Assembly: GCA_037892935.1 (NCBI GenBank)
Contig: JAYXKI010000008.1
Coordinates: 620,001 to 684,000, forward strand
Direction of reading: 5' to 3'
Origin: Phlebopus portentosus
Lineage: Eukaryota; Basidiomycota; Agaricomycetes; Boletales; Boletinellaceae
Length of the DNA: 64,000 nt
This document shows positions 40,196 through 50,999 of this stretch, piece by piece. The number at the start of each line of letters is the position of its first letter. Position 1 is the stretch's first letter. A model generated the notes under the pieces. That model was not told the DNA's origin and ran no database searches. It saw only the letters and a program-made list of their open reading frames with translations. Position numbers and translations under genes: made by a program.

Positions 40196-40421
40196 GCAAC
40201 GTAGCAAGCGCTACGTGAAAAGTGTTCAGGATAGTGAAGAATCCCAGAGACAAGCCCAGCAACGATGAGGAGACTGAGAGGGCTGCTGCTGAGCTGACAG
40301 ACGGATGTACTGCACGTGATCTAGATGGCAACTTTCAAAAGAGAGCGATCTGGACTTGAGCTTTCGCGACCGTCTCGTTTGTCGATAAGTACAACGAGCA
40401 TCTCGCGACTAATCTACAAGG
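40196..40421. promoter_or_regulatory. Divergent promoter region between BTN1 and DBP4
   Basis: 226 nt between opposite start codons. CACGTGATCT near 40314 again holds a CACGTG core, as does the RRP14/ZRG17 promoter. Confidence 0.35.
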
Positions 40422-43258
40422 ATGGGCAAATCTGCGAATGCCCAAGCAGGTCCATCGAGTCCATCCAGTTTGGTCAAGACCAAGGCTGGAAAGAACGGAA
40501 AGAAACGCAAGTCTCAGAAAGGGTCGAAATCTCGCTCTGAAGCACAAGTAATTGATGCTCTAGATAGGCAGGCTATGGAATTTGTGAGTGACACAGGACT
40601 ATTTGTTCCAGGGTCTACCTGATTCGTTTCTCAGGAAGCTACTCCTGACCTGGCTGACTTTGCCGATTTACCCATCTCTCCGAACACGAAGAAGGGACTT
40701 AAGAAAGCTTACTTTGTTAAAATGACCGATATTCAGGCGAGGAGCATACCTTTGTCTCTGAAAGGGAAAGATGTACTTGGTGGAGCACGGACGGGTAGTG
40801 GAAAGACTCTTGCGTTTTTGGTCCCTGTGCTGGAGATGCTGTATCGGAAGAAGTGGGGTCCGCAGGATGGGTTAGGAGCGTTGATAATATCTCCAACTCG
40901 AGAACTGGTGCGCCGCTTTCACCTCATAAATGTCCGATATACCGATGACCGAATCCTAGGCAGCGCAAATTTTCGACGTACTTCGATCTATAGGTGGTTA
41001 CCATTCGTTCTCTGCAGGACTCGTTATCGGGGGCAAAAATTTGAAGGATGAGCGAGAGCGATTGAACCGTATGAATATCCTTGTAGCAACACCTGGCAGG
41101 TTGCTCCAGCATATGGACCAGGCCTTCGGGTTTGATTGCGATAATCTACAGATGTTTGGTAATTTCACTCTCGTTCTAAACTCACATCATATTAATTGTT
41201 GAATGAGCGAAATGATAGTTCTCGATGAAGCGGATCGTATACTTGACATGAACTTTTCACGGACCGTCAATGCGCTTCTTGCACACCTTCCCCGTACTCA
41301 CCAAACTCTGCTATTCTCTGCTACTCAGACCGAGTCTGTGAAGGACCTCGCAAGGCTCTGTTTGAAGGATCCTGTCTACGTTGGAGTGAAGGAGGAAGGG
41401 TCTGAGACGGCTACTCCGAAGTCGTTGGAGCAGCACTACGTCGTATGCGAGCTCGATGAGAAACTGAATGTTCTCTGGAGTTTCATTAAGAGTCATTTGC
41501 AGAGCAAGGTCCTCGTGTTCTTCGCCAGTGGGAAACAGGTACGTCCTACAATGATACTATCTGCCTATTAGGCTGACTTTATCCCATGCAAAGGTCCGTT
41601 TCGTCTACGAAACATTTTGCAGACTCCGACCAGGAGTCTCACTGATGCATCTCCACGGAAAGCAAAAGCAAGCAACCCGGCTTGGGACCTGCGCCAAGTT
41701 CACCTCCACGAAGCACGCTGTACTCTTCTCCACGGACCTTGCCGCTCGAGGACTTGACTTTCCTTCCGTCGACTGGGTGCTGCAAGTTGATGCTCCTGAG
41801 GACGCGGAGACTACATCCACCGCGTGGGTCGCACAGCGCGATATGAGAGCAGAGGGAAAGGACTTTTATTGCTTTGTCCGAGCGAGGAAGAAGGCATGAT
41901 GGCCGCGCTGGAAAAGAAGGAAATCAAGATCGAGAAGATTAAGATAAAGCAGAGCAAAACACAGAGTATCGAGAAGCATTTGCAAAATTTGGCCTTCCAA
42001 GATCCGGAGATTAAATACCTTGGCCAAAAGGTATTTCTTTTCCTTCTTGGGCAATTGGCCCAAAGCTAACAAGAGAATTCAGGCATTCGTATCATACATG
42101 CGGTCTGTCTTCCTTCACAAAGACAAATCGATATTCAAAATAGACGAGCTTCCTGCGGAGAAGTTTGCAGCGTCTCTGGGTTTACCAGGTGCACCGAAGA
42201 TCAAATTTCTGAGCAAGGAGGCCGCGAAGAAGCGGAAGAACGCGTCATATCTCGAGAAGGGGCCCCGGAAAGAAGTCGCTCTTGCTTCGGACGAAGGTGA
42301 ACAGTCTGATGACGGCAGTGGTGACAACGCATCTTCTCAAGAAAAAGACAAAGACACGCAACAAATTGAAGAAAACGAGGATCGGACGAAGAAGGTGCGT
42401 TTTCAGAACGTCGTAAGGATATGTTTAATTTACTCGGTTGCAGAGCGGTGTTGTACGAACAAAATACGATCGCATGTTCGAGCGGAAGAACCAAAACATT
42501 CTTTCAGAGCACTACACGAAACTCGTTGAGCATCATCAGTCGGGTAATGGCGACGAAGACGAAGACGATTTTATCACGCTCAAACGTGCAGACCACGATC
42601 TGGACACCTCAAACATCTCCAGCCAGCCATCTCCTTCCGCTTCTCTCGCACCCACTTCGGATTTGCATGCGACCTCCAAACGCAAACTCAAAATCGGTCA
42701 ATCCAAAAAGGCGATGCTCAAATACAAAGGACAAGGTGAAAAGCTCCTATTTGACGACGAAGGCAAGGCGCACAAGATCTATGAAATGCGTGAGGTAGAA
42801 GAGGAGTTCAAAGACCGTGATGCGCTTGACGTTGCTAAGGAATTCGCGGATGGTGAAAGGGGCAAACTCAAAGATGCTGATGTGGAAGATAAAGAGCTGG
42901 CGAAAGAGAAGAAGAGAGAGAAGAAGAGGAAGAGGAAGGAGAAAGAGAGACAGGTTTGTTTCTTTATTTTTGACAGTTTTCTCTATACGATGTGAGCCTG
43001 ATCGGATCCTCCTTATCTCCATAGGAACGTGCGGCTCCTGGGTCTGGCGCTGTACAGATCGAACCGACAGTGGTCAATGGTTATGAATCTCCGAACTTCA
43101 ACTTCATCTCTTCGGGTAGCGATGCTGACGACGATACTTACAACGTCCCTCTTACGAAAAAGCGAAAGAATGCGAAAGGCTCGGAAATAGCCCCTGCTGA
43201 TGTCGGAACGTCGTTGGAAGATAAAGAAACACTGGCTTTGAGGTTGTTGGGACGTTAA
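40422..43258 (+). CDS. DBP4: DEAD-box ATP-dependent RNA helicase DBP4 (HCA4), with apparent frameshift
   Basis: Nucleolar RNA helicase for 18S rRNA processing and U14 snoRNA release. From [14 protein letters not shown] motif [11 protein letters not shown], motif [10 protein letters not shown], motif Ia SPTREL (an intron at about 40909-40960 lies just after), then VATPGR, DEAD as [14 protein letters not shown] as LFSATQT, and motif [22 protein letters not shown]. The frame then reads PEDAET and goes off; the conserved continuation [17 protein letters not shown] is in the next frame. A one-nucleotide loss at about 41810-41812 explains this. The rest is collinear: [56 protein letters not shown], and a Lys/Arg/Glu-rich tail ending LALRLLGR. 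Without the missing base translation stops at 41899. Nothing else looks decayed, so a sequence error or allele is more likely than an old pseudogene. Confidence 0.9.
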
Positions 43259-44345
43259 TCTTACCCATGTACACTCTATTGTATCGTCGTGAAAGCAGTA
43301 GCGAGAAATCATGATTATGATTAAAGATTGCTAAGATTCATAAAAACTGCAAGGAATAGCTCACGAAGAGCTAATACAGACAAAAAATTCAAATTAACCA
43401 TGACAGACCCAGAGTAGTCTGAATCGAGTTTCACGACACGAAGTCATGAGCCGCGAAGTGCACTGAAGGACACAACCCGACAAGCCAATCATACGAGCTT
43501 ATTCCCCGAACAACCTTCTGAGGTATGCACCACGCAGAACAAAAAGTCTACGCACCGCCCAACATGTCCCGGGCCTGCGAATAAGAGCCACCAGCACAGG
43601 ACTGCATGGCGTTAAGCCGGAAGTGCATTTTCCGACTCCCTGATCGAGTATCTCATTACTTTCCGCGCGAGAGGGACAGCAACCAGGTTTTTACACTCGT
43701 ATCGCAGGACCACATAAAGGCTACAGGTTGGTTTTATGAACGGCCCTCAGCGAGCGATGCAGACAAAAATCCGCACAAGCTAGAAAACAGCCCACCTCAC
43801 GGAGCAAAAGAAAAGGCTGACCACGATCAAAAGAAAACCGCAGTGTAGGTTGGGAAGGAAAACAAGCAAGTATCGTAAGATACAGGCTTAAAAGGCCAAG
43901 TGTGCCCGATCCTCGAAACGACTTCCAAATGCCCCTCCCCTCACTCGACGTCGGCTTGAGCCTGAGTCATCGTGAAGTAATGGATTGCGCGACTCCTGAG
44001 GATCCACTCAGGGCAATGTCTTTCTGGTTCGTTCCTCGACAAAAATGACTATTATTGCCGGTCCCATCAGGGGACGATCAAGGAGGACTGGAATGCTCAG
44101 ACCTTAGCCCACTCGCAAGGAAAGTTGCAGCCAAAGGCACCTGTGCGTAGCGAGTGTCGCGGCTTTGGGTCTGTCGTGGTTGAGGATAAGAAATGCCAGT
44201 CGGGTAGGGAGATATATATGATGACTCGGATTGTATGATATAAGCATTTCTCACGCATTTTGCGAAGACAGATGCGATTATGAATTGTATTGTTTGAACA
44301 TTCAATTTGTTGGCCGTGCGCAACTTCGCCTCAGTGTATCTATCC
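43259..44345. other. Intergenic region without recognised gene
   Basis: About 1.1 kb between DBP4 and RCE1 on the same strand. An 80-codon open frame (43606-43848) has no motif. The last 200 nt presumably hold the RCE1 promoter and leader. Confidence 0.4.
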
Positions 44346-45580
44346 ATGAGCGACCATGACGTCTCTCAATTTCACTCTTTTTGCTTGGCAGGTCTCATAT
44401 CAGGCAGCTACGTTTTGTCAATATATCTATCTCTTTTCATAGCAAAGCCCAAGCCGCCTCTCTGGAGAAATGACCCAGCTGTAATCAAAGCGCGTTGTTT
44501 ATTAGCTTCGATAAGCAGTCTCGTAAGCTGTGGAATTGTGTACTTCACGATTCTGAATGCGTTTGGTGAAGAAGTACGTTGATTCTGATGTACCCACGAT
44601 GTATATACATCTGACTGGCTTGTGTTTTGAAGCCTGTAGCAAAGCACGAGACTCTTGTCCACTTGGGCCTTTCTCTCGGTCCTCCTTCGCAACTTTTAGC
44701 GCATTTGATCGTACCCGCGCTGTTCTTAGGACCACTCTACGCGACATTCCTTAGCCAATCGTTCCCTTTCCAACAAAACTGGGACTTTGAAAGTGATTTC
44801 AAGACACGTTTTCTGACCTGGGAAGGTTTTAGAAATTATGCTATGGTCTGATCTCGCGATTCTTCGTGTCCGACTCGAATTTTCTTTGATCCTGAACTCT
44901 CAGGCTCCGACTACCGAAGAGGTTACATATCGCGCATGCCTTTTGTCCGTGTACAAGCTCTCTGGGTACAGTAAAAGCACGATGATATGGCTCGCGCCTT
45001 GCTGGTTTGGTTTAGGTGAGGTCATTTTTATCTGCAAAGAACAGGGTGGAATCTGACGTATTTTCTCAGCACATATACATCACGCTTCCGAAACCTATAA
45101 GCGCTTAGGAAGGACGTCATCTGCTTTACGCACGGCTCTTATTAGCACCCGTACGCTCAGTGATTTTATAGGTCTACACGAGCCATATTCATGTCTTGAA
45201 AGTATTCCAGTTCGCCTACACCACGATTTTTGGATGGCTATGTAGTTTTCTGTTTCTGCGAACAGGTAGGTGTATTCGCACCTCAGGTCTCCTTGGTTTC
45301 GGCCGACTTGCTTCTTTAGGTTCTATCTTCGTGCCTATTTCTGCTCACATATTCTGTAATATCATGGGATTCCCTGCTGTCACCTGGGAACTGAAGCAGT
45401 TCCCTTCTCATAGGACCTGTAAGCTATTCATTCTAGCTATCATCCCTCCTTCCTTCTGCTAATTCTTGTCAAAACTTGTAAATAGCTATTATACTTTCTT
45501 ATGTAGCGGGCGTTGCTCTGTTTTGTTATCTTCTCTTTCCGTGGACGTTTAATCCTTATAGTATCTACTGGAAGAGGTAG
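44346..45580 (+). CDS. RCE1: CAAX prenyl protease 2 (RCE1)
   Basis: ER integral-membrane endoprotease of the CPBP/ABI family that removes the last three residues from prenylated CAAX proteins such as Ras and a-factor-type pheromones. Pheromone maturation makes it relevant to mating in basidiomycetes. Start MSDHDVSQFHSFCLAGL at 44346. Catalytic parts: APTTEEVTYRACLLS (EExxxR) near 44905-44945, WFGLAHIHHA (HxxH-like) across an intron at about 45016-45068, and HIFCNIMGFP near 45345-45375. Several hydrophobic helices fit the eight-helix fold. The last exon gives FCYLLFPWTFNPYSIYWKR, stop at 45578-45580. Five or more short introns were inferred. Upstream in-frame sequence has no ATG. Confidence 0.92.
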
Positions 45581-46293
45581 AAATCTCAACGGCGTTTTTC
45601 ATTTTCATTTTTCGACCTAGCCAAGTGCTCCCATAACTATTGTACTAGTCCGAAAGCCTCGCAGAGCTCCAGTTCTTTTGCAAATCTTTGTTCAAACAAC
45701 GTCAGTTCCCTTTTACTCGGATAACAATCATCGATCTCTCATCACCGGATAAGCCAATCCTCACGATTTATCAATTATAACATCTTTCTTTATTCTGTAC
45801 AGCCTATTTTTCGACGATGAAAGAATGCGAGATGAGAATGAACAATGCGACAATAAAAATAAGTCTTGCGATGACCAGAAAGAAAATGGGAATGCTAGGA
45901 GAGCAAAGCGCAGAGCAAATCAGAGCATGATGGACGACAAAGCACAGCAAATGACAACAGAACAAAGCAGAGCGGCAAAACAAGGTGGACAGCAAGTGAC
46001 GACAGAAAGAAATGAAGTAAAAGGAAATTCGTAGCTATATGTTGATGTAGGAAGCATAAAGGACATAAAGTATTTACTTCATAGAAATATAAAGCGACGA
46101 AAGAAATGGAAAAAGTAAGGTAAGCTACAAATACAGGGTGGTTCGCAATACTATGACAACAGCCGACGAATTACTGGCAGACGGTACTGCCATAATAAAA
46201 TAGATCATATCGCCGAGAAGCAGTAGGAAGAGAAAATCAAACCCAAATGCGAAAAGAGCAGCGGAACGAAAATAAACCGCGAATGGAATACAG
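45581..46293. other. Intergenic region between convergent genes
   Basis: 3' regions of RCE1 (+) and the Clp1-like gene (-). The purine-rich open frame 45825-46034 is compositional (Gln/Lys/Asn/Arg) and I do not call it a gene. Confidence 0.45.
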
Positions 46294-47476
46294 TCATCTC
46301 TGCGCAAGCAGTAACGCATTACGATGAGCCTTCCATGCCATGTCGATCACGTTCCATAGGGCAGGATTGAGCACGCCCAACGAGCAAGCATTCTGCCATA
46401 CAGCGTATACGCGCAGCGCACCAGAGAGGATTGAGGAGCCTGTATACACCTTCCCGAGTTCTTCTGCCAGACGGGAGAAGTCGCCTTGCCACATTCCACC
46501 GTCCGGAGGCCCGATAGGAATTAGTTCACGGAAGAGCACTGAGGTGTCTTGCGTGCAGAGGAAATGCATCATGAGAGGAAAGGTCTCTATGGAAGGAAGG
46601 CAGAATGGGAGTAGTGGTACGACACGGGTACTATGGCAACAAGTTTCATCGACAGTTCGCGGGTCGAGTGTGGGTTCAGGCGGGGATGGGTTTGGAATAG
46701 GAGGAATGCGGCCGCAGTGTGCAGCCAATACTTGCGGATGGACAGGCATGAGCAGGACCTTTTTATATTTGACTTTCGGATCGCCGTTGTGCACCGCGAG
46801 CATATGGGTAGGCATATGTTCGGCACGCACTGTCTTCGGTACTCCGATGGTCACGAAGGCAGGAAGCTCACCGCTGTGGGTCGCGACGATAGGAGAAGAA
46901 ATCGTGCTAGATATGGCAAAGAAAAGACTGAGAGCGAGGAATACGTCAATATCGAAGTAATAATAATTGTGGCTTTCCCACTTACTCTTTTCCGTGCCTA
47001 ACGAGTTCCTTACGCGCAATCTTGAGTCCGTTTAATTCAACTACGGGATCATATCCGGCTTGCAGAAGAGTCTCAGGAGGCGTGTCTTCAAGAACCGGAC
47101 GCTGAAGGCGTTCCGGAATGCGTTTTGCGTAAAGTGCGTTCGCAATAGCTCCGGAACCGATCTCCTCAGGGTCTTCGTGAGGTACCAGTTGACCACATCC
47201 AGAGCAACGCGTAGGACACTTCATCTTCTTCTCGATTTCCGCCGCACGAGGACCGCATGGTGAGCGACAGCACCTCGAGTGGCCAAGTATACGCTCCCTT
47301 CGCTGCAGAGTCTTCCTAGAAGAAATAGTTGCCAGAAATGGATCGCGCTTCGCTGGCTTAAGTATGCGCTGGCGACGGTGTCGTGAGGTTTCTGCAAGAG
47401 TTGAAGGCGAGGCATTTGCAGGTATTACGACCAGCGCAAGTTTCTTTAACTTCGATGATTGGATTGTAGTTCGCAT
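46294..47476 (-). CDS. Probable Clp1-like (clampless) sexual-development protein
   Basis: Probable relative of Clp1, which in Coprinopsis cinerea is needed for clamp-cell formation under the A mating-type pathway and in Ustilago maydis for proliferation of the dikaryon. Assignment rests on general resemblance from memory, so it is moderate. Start ATG 47474-47476 (MRTTIQSSKLKKLALVV). The first exon is basic, carries a Cys cluster KCPTRCSGCGQLV, and ends near RKELVRHGKE. One intron (about 46987-46912, donor GTAAGT) joins to TISSPIVATHSGELPAFVTI. The second exon holds GVPKTVRAEHMPTHMLAVH, MMHFLCTQDTSVLF and WNVIDMAWKAHRNALLLAQR before the stop. Length is about 370 residues, close to what I recall for Clp1. 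No membrane helix or enzymatic motif is visible. Confidence 0.5.
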
Positions 47477-47809
47477 GGTGGATAATATTGAGCCCCAGAA
47501 GTGAGTCGTAACGTTGTGAAAACCGGAAAATTTGGGCACTATTCGATTCCCCTGATTTTATAGACACAAAAGGACGCGTAAGTCGGTCTGTTAATGTGGT
47601 CAAAGAGAAAGAAGGGCGAATGCATCTCTGCCAGTTCCTATGTTTAATACGCTGTGGATGGATTGGTGTTGCTCGTCTTGGTAAACATGGACCCACAAGA
47701 GGACCAAACAAATGTGTCCCTATTTATGTCTTACTTCAAATGGCAGGTCTATGCCTGAGAAATAATTACCAATCACAAAGCGCGAGTTTCGATTTGAAAT
47801 TTTGAATGG
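47477..47809. promoter_or_regulatory. Divergent promoter region between Clp1-like and kinase fusion gene
   Basis: 333 nt between opposite start codons. I looked on both strands for the GATG-N9/10-ACA type homeodomain site described for the C. cinerea clp1 promoter and did not find a good match. Confidence 0.3.
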
Positions 47810-49858
47810 ATGTGGCCTGCATTACGTAAGCACAAATCACGTTTCCGGATCTCGAACAAGACGGTGAACGACCTCTTCAACCACCACGACGCGATGACAC
47901 TCTTCAAGGATTATTTGAGAGAAAAGGCGAAGTTCTATTCCCCGCGTACAGAGGGTGGCCAAAGTAGCTCTACTGACGTCACTACCGTCGAGATAGAACG
48001 ACTTCCACGGATATGGTTACCAAAGGCTGGCCGGAAAGATCCGGACATGGTCAGCAAGTTGCTGGAGCTAGTTGATGATTATCTTGCGGACCGTGAATTA
48101 CCTGAGCCTCGAAGCAGTTGGGACAGACGATTTGAGCCGGAAGTTGATGACAATCACACGTTGCTTTCGTGGTCTGATAACAACCTAGAAATCCACGTAT
48201 GTCGTCCTTCGCATCGGCATGAAGAGTATGCCTCATGGGTTAATAAGGCTCTGGGAATGGTTAAATTTGGCGCGATTGATGCATTGGGCAAGGTCATGGC
48301 GAGCCTCGGTGGTCCAATTCGAGTTACTGATCAAACCATTCCACCTGAACGCGGACTCGGGAGCGAATTTAAATCGAAAGTAGATTATGTCCTTCACGGA
48401 GAACGGGGTACCGTTCTGGTGGAAGTTAAGGCCCCGAACCTCTTAGATATGTTAACCCAAGTATTCGAACTGAATTCGTTCAGTATCAGTATGCGGCCGG
48501 GGGACTCTGTTGAAAGTAGGATTGTTAATATGGTCTGTTTCAACTTATGTCTCTGTCAGTCTCAATCTTTCAAACATCGTCCAGCTGTGCATGTACATGG
48601 GTTCTCATCGAGCAAAATGGCTGGCGCTGACATCTCATCACAAATGGATGTTCCTTCGATTCCACAATGAACCCAAGAATCCTTATGTATCATATTCAAG
48701 TGTCATCCCTCAGCAAGATGACACAAGGCCTTTCCGTGCCCTACTTGGAATGATGATCTCCGCAGAGTTTGAAATCGAGGTCAAGTCCAAAGTGACCCGA
48801 AGTGGACGGCTTCATCCAATCAAAGAAGAGAAGCAAGCTAGGGAAGAACCGCCACCAGACCCCGAGAAGCAGGACAAGAGCGGGTCGTACAAGGGACAGA
48901 CTCGGGGTACGAGGGATGAGCCGCCGATTCTTCGCCCGGTGACTTATTCCGAGGATCCTCCCGTTCTTATGGTAGGTTTTCTTTTTTGTTGCATTCGGCC
49001 TTAATTACTCATCGCGCAAGCAGTTCAGCTGGTCCACCCGTGTGGCGGACCACGAGCATTGGTTCTTATTCGACACCATGTTTGGAGCAGATTGGTGTTA
49101 CTCATTGAGTAAACCGGATGGACCCATCATGCTCCGACTGCTTCGCGATATAGGGGAGGGTATCTCAGGGATAGTGTACGAGGCCAAAATCGACATCGAC
49201 GGCCACGGCGAAGATCCTAGCTCTCCCTCGTTTGCAGTGAAGATAGTGCAGAAAAGTGATTCCGATTTTGTTGGATGTCTCATCCAATCCTTGCATAAGG
49301 AACTCGACTTTTATCGTGTGATTAACCAAGCAATGCAAGAAGGAAGAATCAGAGACGGCATCGTTCCGCGTTGTTACGGCTTATTTGAATCAAAGGATAT
49401 GGTCATGTTGGTCATGGACTACGGTGGAGAGACTTTGGATAATGAAGAATGGGCTCGCTTGACGTACAAGGACAAGTAAGTCATTAATCATTCACTTTCT
49501 GGAGTAGCAGCTGACAAAACGACAGAATTGAGATTTTCGAATCAGCGCTGTCCCTTCACGATATCGGGATTAGCCACGCTGATCTTGAACCGCGCAACAT
49601 ACTTCGTAATGCGGACGGCTCCTTCAAGATCATTGACTTTTCTCTCAGTGCTTTGCATGAATGCAAGGCTATCAGAAAAGTGAGTATTCCGGTTTGTAGC
49701 ATTTTGCTAATGATTTACTCGGGGCATAGGTTTCTTGGTTCCTGGAAAATGGTCACAACATCGGTTTGGATGGCGGTTGTGGTGAACTAAACTGTTATTG
49801 GTTGAGATACATGAAGCAATACTCGATGAACGGTCATATGATAATTGATGGGACGTAG
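47810..49858 (+). CDS. Fusion of PD-(D/E)XK nuclease-like region and protein kinase-like domain
   Basis: Five exons (47810-48532, 48585-48971, 49024-49475, 49526-49679, 49730-49858) give about 614 residues. Residues about 190-210 read KVDYVL then TVLVEVKAP, matching the Asp...Glu-x-Lys core of PD-(D/E)XK nucleases (Asp192, Glu205, Lys207), with predicted helices on both sides. The C-terminal part from about residue 400 is kinase-like: Gly-loop GEGISGIVYEAK, lysine in FAVKIV, hinge MLVMDYGGETL, catalytic loop HADLEPRNIL and DFSLS instead of DFG. After that the C-lobe is short, with a Cys-containing end (LHECK...GCGEL), as in the small kinase families expanded in Agaricomycetes. A comparable nuclease-like/kinase layout is known in Crinkler-type proteins of eukaryotes. 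A DNA-acting or self/nonself role is inference only. No signal peptide is visible. The exact start is uncertain because several Met codons lie close by. Confidence 0.7.
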
Positions 49859-50999
49859 ATGTACTATTCCAACCTTGTATTTTTTTCGCTTTTCTTTCCT
49901 TTTTAATTATCGTCATCGCGGGATTTTAGGAATTATGTATAGTATGACTCATGGATATATACCTCTACTTGTTCCCCATACTTCCCTGGTGGTTCAATTG
50001 TTCACTATTGATGTCCTGTTCATCATCTCCCTATGCTAAGTGTTTCGTTCATCTCGTACAGTATGCCCTGCCGTGTAGGTACATCTGGTAAATCACTTGG
50101 TATGTCAACTTCGTTTTGTTTTCGAAGTCGCCTCGTTCGTGACGCCCTTGAAGGTCTGCGTGAAAACAACGTAAGGTCTGGAACTTCTAAGCATGTAGGG
50201 AACAACAGAGCAGTGCTCAATCTAGAAGAAATATCTTCTACTCAGAAGCTTCTCTTCACAGGATCGTAATTGGGCATTATGATCTGTAACCACTGGTACA
50301 ATATGATCTTCGAACCATGAAAATCTTCATAGAACCATCGATTTCGCACGGAAGGATCTTGGCTCGCATTCTGAGCTTGGACTTTATATTACTCGCTCAT
50401 TGTCCCGTCTTGGTTACCATGGTCTGGCGGCAGTTCTTCTTCAGCTTGCTTCTCCTCCCGAATCGGTCCAGTCCAGACACAACCTCGCCGAACTCCGTGG
50501 CGAGCGTCATCCCGGATCGGACGTACCTGAATGTCCTTTTCATTACGATCAAAGACGTTACATCAGCGTCTCTTATTTCATCACAGAATTGAAAGAAATG
50601 TTTTATCGGGATTTTGGACGGGGTATATGATAAAGAATCAAGACTACACAAAAATCAGAACTTCCATAACCTCGTCTTCCTAAACGTCCATGCCACTGCG
50701 CACAGAGCGAAGGAGTACAAAGACAGGACAACCATAGCGACACTGTCAGACGCGTACATCGTCGATATCGACAGGTTGATTAATCCAGTCGCGACATTCG
50801 CCTATTGGATTATTATTTTTGCGTAAGCGTAAAATCCGCGTAAGAAGAAGAGAGGGAATAAAGGTACGACGTACAAGCAAGAAAAGCACGAGCCCATTGA
50901 GGTTGATCGCTTCCAGTAATGGCGGAGCTTCAGAATTCGACTTGGACTTGCCTCCGGATACGTATGAAGTCGGGTGCAGACTGCTAGAGGATGTCGGGC
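49859..50999 (+). other. Region with possible uncharacterised gene fragments
   Basis: Between the kinase fusion and the end of GWT1. Plus-strand open frames at 50033-50269, 50400-50630 and 50819-51028 could be exons of one gene. The last ends with FDLDLPPDTYEVGCRLLEDV, which looks like real protein sequence, and it would overlap the GWT1 stop by a few bases tail to tail. I could not join them with confident splice sites and recognise no domain. Either a small lineage-specific gene or a decayed one. Confidence 0.25.

Noticed and set aside
45825..46034. Gln/Lys/Asn-rich 69-codon frame
   Set aside because: Purine-rich compositional sequence between convergent genes; no conserved pattern.
46340..46960. 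206-codon plus-strand frame
   Set aside because: Antisense to the second exon of the Clp1-like gene, whose conserved frame is clearly on the minus strand.
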